Assembly: GCA_009760855.2 (NCBI GenBank)
Contig: WPIO01000018.1
Span: forward strand, 2,978,001-3,038,000
Origin: Cristatella mucedo
Lineage: Eukaryota > Bryozoa > Phylactolaemata > Cristatellidae
Direction of reading: 5' to 3'
Length of the DNA: 60,000 nucleotides
Notes under the pieces: generated by a model
The model's database searches: none
Told to the model about the DNA's origin: nothing
Seen by the model: only the letters and a program-made list of their open reading frames with translations
Made by a program: the position numbers and the translations under genes
Shown here: in pieces, positions 53,925 through 60,000 of the stretch
Layout of the letters: the number at the start of each line of letters is the position of its first letter
Position numbering within the stretch: the first letter of the stretch is position 1

Positions 53925-54140
53925 CGCCATGCCAATTCTCGCCGACCTGCGCTGGCTCCCGATGAATCAGCGTATCGCCGACCAAGCAGCATATTGAATA
54001 CTCATTTGACTCCCATCAAGAGATTTTTCAACTTGCTCTATGTCTATTGTTTACACATCGCCTCGCTTGATCGCAACAGCATCCCAACCTCTTGATATTA
54101 TTCCTTCAGCGGACTTGGCCGAGGCAGCTCATTTCCCGAG
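53925..54140 (+). mobile_element. LINE family 3 C-terminal fragment (decayed)
   Basis: ATGCCAATTCTCGCCGACCTGCGCTGGCTCCCGATGAATCAGCGTATC corresponds to the PILADLHWLP-NQRI box. ISRAYDSI near 54135 resembles the SRAYEFAAPKLWN region that follows. Partial and shifted. Confidence 0.55.
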
Positions 54141-54151
54141 CCTACGATTCT

Positions 54152-54189
54152 ATATATATATATTATATATACATATATATATATGCGTG

Positions 54190-54220
<31 letters not shown>

Positions 54221-54222
54221 TA
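54152..54222 (+). repeat. (TA)n microsatellite
   Basis: Interrupted TATATA runs, one after another, with ACGATATA units following. Confidence 0.95.
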
Positions 54223-54500
54223 CGATATAGTTACGATATATACGTGGTTGTATCTCACACTCGCATCGCACACCGCCACTTCCTTTCCAGTGCCACTCAA
54301 AATAGCAGAAGCAGTCTGGGTACCTGGTTTGCTCATGAGCTTCACAGAGGGGACTAAAAGCCTGGCAGCTAGCAGTTTAGGCGCCGCCCGTTTCATCTCA
54401 GCTGGCCGAAACATCGTCAACCCGTGCGTGGAACGCGATCGCTAGCAGGTTGCTTATTTTTTGCGTCGCGAAACTTAAATACGACGAGCGTCCTTTACAT

Positions 54501-54506
54501 TTTATT
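54501..54506 (-). terminator. Poly(A) signal of precursor gene 2
   Basis: AATAAA on the minus strand, 195 bp past the stop. Flank matches that of precursor gene 1 (see 33990). Confidence 0.6.
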
Positions 54507-54700
54507 TTATAGGCAAGCAATAATAATGACTGCCGGAACTTTCGATCCGTACTGGCTAATTGACGTCAACGCGTGCGGCTGTTGGATCAGCTGACTACCT
54601 GCCAGCGAATCGCGGTCGTTGCTCGTAGCGCTGCTGGTCGCTAATTGCACGCTGGGGCTTCATCCGCTGCGGTGTCTTCGCAAAAAAACTACTGTGAAGG

Positions 54701-54969
54701 TCAGTTTCTGTTGTTGTTGCCGATGCCGGAGCTCGGAGGCTTTTGCGCCGGGCTTTGGGTGGTCGCGGTGGCCGAGTCTAGAGCGCTTCCTTTTGCATCG
54801 CCGTCACTGGCGCGCTTGCCGTAGCCGTAACCACCGCCACCGTATTCACCGTCGGCGCGCTTGCCGTAGCCGTAGCCGTAGCCGTCGCCACCGTATTCAC
54901 CGGAGGCGCGCTTGCCGTAGCCGTAGCCGCCGCCACCGTATTCACCACCAGCGTATCCTCCGAAAGAGT
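54701..54969 (-). CDS. Precursor gene 2 exon 2: peptide repeats and tail
   Basis: Acceptor GCTTTTTTTCAG (A at 54971, G at 54970). The first two bases complete an Asp codon, then 88 codons and TGA (54703-54701). The repeats share the DNA core GGTGAATACGGTGGCG, so they arose by internal duplication. The frame is open upstream of the acceptor too, but that part lacks a signal peptide. Confidence 0.8.
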
Positions 54970-55487
54970 CTGAAAAAAAGCGTGCATTGTAAAGAGCGCA
55001 CATCGGTTGCAAAGATCTCACGCGATTTCTTCCGCTTCGGCACTAGTTGTTGCTACGGGGGGATGCAGGTGCTCAAGCCGGCAGTTGAGCGACGGGATTG
55101 ACCCTCAGCGGCACACGTACCACGTACCCTAGCAGCTCGTTTGTAACCCAACTAAAAATCAGCCGCTACGCAGCAATAAGCAAACGCTGGCCATTCTCCC
55201 TTCGGCCCTAGGGAGTCGCACAGCGTAAGGGAAGCGACCGAGGACTTCACTGGGACGACGATGCAAGAGCACAAAAGCTGCATCCGCTGCGAAGATTTCG
55301 CGTTCGTGATGTCGACCCGCCGCGACCCCAGGCGCCACGCATTTTGCTTGCACGAAATATTTGCCGATAACCCCAAGTGTTGCGCACTGCATCAATGCAC
55401 GGGTAATTCGTGCGTTGCGAACTTACCAACGGTAGCAACGGCGCAGACGACGAAAAGCACAGCAGCGAGGGTCGTGTAGCTCACCAT
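54701..55487 (-). CDS. Secreted Gly/Tyr repeat peptide precursor (precursor gene 2), two exons
   Basis: Exons 55487-55427 and 54969-54701 join in phase 1 to give 109 residues. Residues 1-20 are a signal peptide (MVSYTTLAAVLFVVCAVATV). The mature part is three Gly/Tyr units: DSFGGYAGGEYGGGG, ASGEYGGDGYGYG and ADGEYGGGG, each closed by YGYGKR or the same ending. GKR is the standard sign for dibasic cleavage with C-terminal amidation, so three amidated peptides ending GYGY are predicted. A tail with AKG, ALDS, ATTQSPAQKP and NNNRN follows and matches precursor gene 1. The repeats recall nematode YGG-type NLP/caenacin peptides by analogy only. A neuropeptide or host-defence role is possible. Confidence 0.8.
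55427..55487 (-). CDS. Precursor gene 2 exon 1: signal peptide
   Basis: ATG at 55487, 20 codons plus one base, donor GTTG|GTAAGT at 55427/55426. Same length class, phase and GTAAGT donor as precursor gene 1. The intron is 457 bp. Confidence 0.82.
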
Positions 55488-55553
55488 TGTTACGCGATCA
55501 CGTGTCACCTGTACACTCACAAGACTAGCAATTGGCGGTCGTAAGAGCTGCCG

Positions 55554-55564
55554 CTGTATTTGTA
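55554..55564 (-). promoter_or_regulatory. Weak TATA-like element of precursor gene 2
   Basis: TACAAATACAG on the minus strand, about 45 bp 3' of the forkhead-like motif and about 67 bp before the ATG. Position agrees with the clear TATA of gene 1; the match itself is weak. Confidence 0.35.
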
Positions 55565-55608
55565 CGAGTCCGTCGGAGGTGGAGCCACACAGTTCTACCT
55601 GCGGGGAA

Positions 55609-55616
55609 GTAAACAA
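55609..55616 (-). promoter_or_regulatory. Conserved forkhead-like motif upstream of precursor gene 2
   Basis: TTGTTTAC with CCCGCCCTAGTC before it and TTC after, as at 35566-35573. Two diverged paralogues keeping it suggests function. Confidence 0.5.
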
Positions 55617-55642
55617 GCCGACTAGGGCGGGCCGCGGCGGCG

Positions 55643-55760
<118 letters not shown>

Positions 55761-55911
55761 TGCGGCGGCTTCGGAGCTTGTTGGGCGACGCTGGCGACTG
55801 CCAGGGCAAATTTCCTCGCTCCCGGCACTGCGACTTTTTTAAAGAAAAAAACGCGAGGAGAAGACTAGGAAAAAACCTGTCGTAAAAAAGCATACATTCA
55901 AGCGGCCCGCG

Positions 55912-55975
55912 CAGGCACGCTTGCACGTGCGAGCGGGCACGCTTGCACGTGCAAGCGGGCACGCTTGTAGTATGT
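55912..55975 (+). repeat. 22-bp tandem units with E-box palindrome
   Basis: Two full units and a partial one of GGCACGCTTGCACGTGCRAGC. The second contains CTTGCACGTGCAAG, a perfect 14-bp palindrome around CACGTG. Then GCTTGTAGTA-type repeats. Lies about 430 bp upstream of precursor gene 2. Confidence 0.85.
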
Positions 55976-56004
55976 AGTATACGCTTGTAGTAGTAGTAGC
56001 ATGC

Positions 56005-56165
56005 TCAATAAAAAACTAGAATAACCGGTTAGGGGTGACATACACAGGGTTGACATGCGAGTCTTGTTTAGCGGCAGCCTAGCACACTGTGCAGGCAGTG
56101 TCAGCACGCATGAGCTATTAAGGACGAATCGCAAAGGACCCGCTGGATGCTGTGACTTGATAATA
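56005..56165 (-). mobile_element. LINE family 2 3' UTR fragment
   Basis: GGTTAGGGGTGACATACACAGGG, then GGCAGCC, then CAGTGTCAGCACGCATGAGC, ACGAATCGCAAAGGACCCGCTGGATGCTGTGA match the boxes at 32260-32380. Confidence 0.8.
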
Positions 56166-56286
56166 AGCATCGTATGTGAACGCGATGAAAAAATTGCACC
56201 TGAAGGTATCTGGGCTCTTCGGGGCTACACTTTTTCCACGACGCTCTTAGGAGAGGCGTGTTGGTGCTGCATCTACACTTAACTAG

Positions 56287-56652
56287 TCGCGCGACTCATG
56301 GCTCGTACTCCCGACGTTCGTATCGGTCACGTGTCGGCAAGGACTGACAACATCGTTACGAGAGCTACGTTCGGATCCTGAGAAGATCAGTTCAGAAGTC
56401 GCTGCAGTACTTTTGCGACGACGGTACGACGACGCTAAAGCCGAAGAACTGCCGCTGCCCAGCGCACTTGCAAGCGCACTGCAGCAGACGTGCTTGAGCG
56501 AGAAGAGGATGAAGCGCGCTCGCTGTGGCCAAGCGGAGAAGCGGCGGCGGCGGATCTGGGCGCGGCAACAACAGCAATGCCTCAAAGCGGCGGCAGCGGA
56601 ATCCAAGAACATTTCCACGGAACTTTTATTTTACTTCACTAAACGACTTTAA
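56287..56652 (+). other. Unrecognised open frame, about 121 codons without ATG start
   Basis: Reads SLRELRSDPEKISSEVAAVL, then RRRYDDAKAEELPLPSALAS, then basic KRMKRARCGQAEKRRRR. Charged wording is coding-like, but the opposite strand is also open over most of the same stretch, so composition could explain it. No family recognised. Confidence 0.2.
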
Positions 56653-56972
56653 AATCGCGCGCTCGCCGAGTTTGCAACTTATCGCGTGGTAATGAAGAGT
56701 AATGCTGCCGCCGCTAAAGCTAAATTGAATCAAAAGCTTAGCGTTGCACTGCTCACGCGGAAATGGCAGATTGAATACAATTCAAAACTACCGGGATAAG
56801 GGGCCGGGCCTTAGATGTCATTTCCATGCGTGCGCATATGCAATATATTGTGCAATATATATTGTATAAAGGGCATATGCGTATGCTGGAGGCGTTAAAA
56901 CTGGTATGCATCTACATTAAAACTGGTATGCATCGCTGAAAGAGCTCCGGTGAGTAGAGCTAAAACGCGGCT

Positions 56973-57060
56973 ATGCTACCTATGAAATATGCAATCAAAT
57001 ATTCTATGAAATGGAACCAAGAGCTGCTCAGCTTCGCTTTGCTTATTTTGGTAGTGGCAG
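56973..57060 (+). CDS. Signal-peptide exon of an unidentified secreted protein
   Basis: Three in-frame ATGs (56973, 56982, 57006). From the last, MKWNQELLSFALLILVVA is a good signal peptide and ends in phase 1 at GGCAG|GTAAAT (57060/57061). Exon size, position of the break and phase match exon 1 of both precursor genes, though the strand differs and the sequence is not clearly related. No matching second exon was identified. The frame past the donor, to 57188, may instead be read through. Confidence 0.45.
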
Positions 57061-57484
57061 GTAAATGTCGCAGTTCAAAATTGATGGGGCCACTTGCAAG
57101 GGCCTGGGCCGTCCGAAGCAATTTGCACGAGAATGCACACGCCCAAATGCATGCAAGTTTGTCTAGGCAAGCAACTGCCAGCTTTTAGTAACGCTGAACC
57201 AAAAGCTCAGCTTTCTGGAGCTGTACTTTGAAAAGGCAGGTGGATGGGCGATGGAGATTTCCAGGCCACTCGGTGGGTCGCGCCGCACGTAGTCGGCCAG
57301 CTGCATGAGAACGCGCATCCGCTGCTAGACGACATCGTGAACTAGCGTGGAACACCGATTAGCTGTCCACATCGGGTGGAACTGAACCGGCGGTCGAGTT
57401 TCGCTTCGTTTGGTCACGTGACCGGTGACAGGTCGCACCTGGGTCGCAGTTGTCGCTAGACCCCAAGACCGCGCTACATCGCGG

Positions 57485-57597
57485 TGCGTACCGAAAGCCG
57501 CTTAGGCTGTGAGTGCGCTATACAAAACTCCCGCGTAACACCCACATGGTCTTTATGACTTTGTGGAGTTACAGACGGAGATACATTACACTACATC
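57485..57597 (+). mobile_element. LINE family 1 3' UTR fragment
   Basis: GTGCGTACCGAAAGCCGCTTAGGCTGTGAGTGCGCTATACAAAACTC then GTGGAGTTACAGACGGAGATACATTACACTACATC. Only the last 110 bp and the tail were inserted, a very short 5' truncation. Confidence 0.85.
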
Positions 57598-59160
57598 ACG
57601 GTCAACACCGCCTCTAAAATATAATGTTAGGCGCAGCCGGATGTCCTTTTCGTAGAATCAAGTAAATGAACGAACTGCAATTCGTAAGCTTCCTAGCGAT
57701 GAGAACGGACACGCCCTGGCATTCACTGCCCGCTAGAACAAATCTGACTGGCCAGCTATGAGGAGTGATTGTCTCAAGCCTTGAGCGGTTCTCGCTAGCG
57801 CGAGCGAGACGCCACATCGGCCAGAGCTCACATCCGCTAGGATCCCACGGACCACCACGCCCACTTTGCGCCCACTTAAAAATGGCCCAAGCGGCCTGGC
57901 TTATTGCACGATTGTTTGGCTAATGGCTGCCGCGTTGAACGTGTGGCGCCATCGTCCAAAATTCCGGGGTAATAAGTAGAACGCACGCACACAAATACGC
58001 ATGCACTAAACTCGCAACGCGCACAACAGTTCTCCCTTAGAAAAGGCAATAATAGGTATGAGCGCGTGTGCGAGCTGAAATCGGTGTAGCGAACAGCGCG
58101 TGCGGCTGTGAGCGATGCTCTATCCAACTCGCCGATTAAAAAATTGCAATCAAGCAGGATGTCTCAAAAATCACTCCCCCCATCAATGCCCCGGTTTCTT
58201 GTGTCTAGCGGGTTATGATTGCCAACGTCGCAACTGGAGCCCATGCTTTTTGTGCCACATGTTTTTTGCCACTTAACCCGACCGCTGTCTTTCTTCTGAT
58301 TTCTAGGTTGAGTGAACAAAAAGCTCTTTATGCGGTTGCCTCCACAGAGGAGAGGAGAGAGAGAGAATTAAGCGGCTGAAAATGGCTCTGCCGATGTCAG
58401 GAATCAAATAAGTTCTTCTGGCCTGGTACCGATAAAAGCGGGGGGGGGTTCGACCACTCTCACATCCTGAAAACAAGCACTACTGGCTTTTGGCTTACGC
58501 CGCACAGTTCTCTTCGATAACGCAAGTTCTTGCGAACATATTAAACAGAAAGTGATGCGGCTAAGACTTGTTAAAACATTTTACCATAGCGCATAAGGAA
58601 TCACGCGTGCATATGGGCATTTAGAGGCCAAGTGCTTACCTCAGATTACCGAAGTGGCGCTACATACCTAGCCACTCCACCTGCGGCTTCGGTTTCGCCG
58701 ACTGCTCGCAATCTGCCTTTTTCAAGCGGTCGTCTGGGACTAGCCGTGTTATGAGCCCAGAGCGCTCGCTGCTGCTGCCTAGAGCTGTTCGGAAGTGCTG
58801 CCCCTGCTGCCCCGGTTTTCTAAGATCCGGCGCCAGAAATGAGATGCTTGATAAGGATCCGTAACTGTCGTCTTACGCTAGTCTCGCAGCATGTCACTTT
58901 ATTAATAGATCTTGAACCCAGAAGATTGATTTGTTTAAAGGCGTTATTGAGCTACGTACCGACGGCGGTAATGAGTCTTAGAACGATTAAGCAGCCGCCT
59001 TCTACACCGATCCTAAGTGAGATTCACCAAAATCCCTGAAATCGCTAAAAACTAAATTAAAATAAATAAAAAAAATAAAAAAAAATAATAAAATAAAAAA
59101 TCCTTGAAATCGCTAAACGCTATTCACTAAAATCCCCCGCTGAACGCTTGCGATATTAGG
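57598..59160. other. No gene supported
   Basis: Short frames only. A run of nine G lies at 58440-58449, and an A/T-rich AAATAAAAAAAATAAAA stretch at 59055-59100. ATCCTTGAAATCGCTAAA-type sequence occurs on both sides of that stretch (59028 and 59099), like a duplicated flank. Confidence 0.35.
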
Positions 59161-59169
59161 ATGCTGTGC

Positions 59170-59600
59170 TTAATCAAAGCTAAGAAAATTGACGAAGAGA
59201 ATTCTTTTAACCTTAAGCAAACCGTGAAAATATATAGTTTGGCCGCGCATTTCGTGACGCAGTAAAGAAAAGGCTGATTTGACACAATCCGATCTGAATA
59301 AAAGCTTAAGAGCCTCGACGGCTATCGCCACCGCTGCAGTGGACAGTGAAGGATGGCCCGCTGCAGGACTCAAATCCGACACCTGGGCTGTGAATAGCAA
59401 TCGCCTTATATTTTGGAGCCAATGCCCACTTCTAAGGAACATACATATATACAGGCAATTGGCGGAAAACAGTCTAGAACGTATGAATAGGCTGAAGGCA
59501 GAGGTGCGTCGACGATTGAAGCGGACGGTAGAAATATCTGGCGTAGATTCCTCGGCCGACGAGCGACCGATCTGCTGAGAGCGGCGCTTAGCCATTTTAG
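59170..59600. other. Region open on both strands; gene doubtful
   Basis: About 99 codons plus strand and 141 codons minus strand overlap. The plus-strand wording (RNIHIYRQLAENSLERMNRL) is somewhat more protein-like. No motif allows a choice. Confidence 0.15.
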
Positions 59601-59934
59601 CGACTGAAAATTAAGTTGGCTAACGACGGCAGCGCAATAGAACTTACTAATGCGAGTATGAAAGATGGCATGGGCAGTATTCCATAATTGTAGCAAAGAT
59701 GCGGGCTAATATTTTTATATAGCTCAATGTCCAAGTATTGATTATATGGCTTGACAAGCCAGGGTCTATGAATCTATACGAGAAATGAAAACGGCTGCTG
59801 ATAACGCGAAAGTAAATGCCACCTTAGCCAAGACTGAAGATGTGAGGAGCGAAAGTTGTCCTTTCGTCAGTATCTGGCATCAGCTACAGGGCAGCGTGTG
59901 ACTGCTGGAAACTTCTTCTCTCTACAAGACTTCT

Positions 59935-60000
59935 TCCATGTGCTTATTCGTGCTGACACTGTGCATGCTGCCACTAACCACATTTGCATGCTGACCCTGT
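59935..60000 (+). mobile_element. LINE family 2 3' UTR, running off the window
   Basis: CTTATTCGTGCTGACACTGTGCATGCTGCCACTAACCACATTTGCATGCTGACCCTGT is the family-2 3' UTR in sense. The rest lies beyond position 60000. Confidence 0.85.

Noticed and set aside
58440-58449. Run of nine G as possible quadruplex
   Set aside because: A single short run without further G-tracts nearby.

Overview
This is a stretch of animal (metazoan) nuclear genome. It has spliceosomal introns, several families of CR1/L2-type non-LTR retrotransposons, tRNA-derived SINEs, long microsatellites and minisatellites, and a displaced piece of nuclear rDNA (5.8S-ITS2-28S). There are no bacterial-style operons. I cannot name the species. 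The ITS2/28S piece at 52118-52749 is the best sequence for identifying it. The density and type of L2-like elements suggest a non-vertebrate animal, but that is inference.

Genes. Most of the window is repeats, but exon-by-exon reading recovers three protein genes, all on the minus strand. (1) At 12796-5492, four exons with matching splice phases encode a 200-residue secreted protein made of a signal peptide and one complete F5/8 type C (discoidin) domain. Its first coding intron (about 6.3 kb) is full of retrotransposons. (2) At 35460-34086 and (3) at 55487-54701 lie two two-exon genes for small secreted precursors. They share the exon layout, a phase-1 intron straight after the signal peptide, promoter elements, a C-terminal tail and a 3' end, but their mature regions are unrelated: one is poly-Asn with GGFP/GGYP, the other is three Gly/Tyr repeats each ending in a GKR amidation/cleavage site. 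A further signal-peptide exon of the same layout lies at 57006-57060 on the plus strand.

Layout. 1-2460: LINE (endonuclease plus RT, minus). 2461-5490: no gene seen. 5492-12796: discoidin gene, with intron 1 holding a LINE-bearing repeat (7067-10085) and a second LINE (10130-11440). 13505-21196: mosaic of two diverged direct repeats, one also present in intron 1. 22050-23190: LINE. 24340-32095: duplicated blocks A1, C1 and B1 with LINE and SINE pieces and CA/AG arrays. 33160-33736: 20-bp minisatellite. 34086-35573: precursor gene 1. 35860-42620: blocks B2 and A2, a 24-bp minisatellite and a CpG-rich segment. 42655-45570: two tail-to-head LINE copies. 45990-46496: 12-bp minisatellite. 47195-50985: SINEs and small tandem duplications. 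51380-54140: third LINE family with the rDNA fragment between two copies. 54501-55760: precursor gene 2 with a long (GGC)n array just upstream. 55912-60000: repeat pieces, the lone signal-peptide exon and low-confidence ORFs.

The strongest candidate for something undescribed is the pair of precursor genes: conserved shell, freely changing cargo. The discoidin gene is a solid new annotation. A possible F-type-lectin-like relic occurs in both copies of block A.
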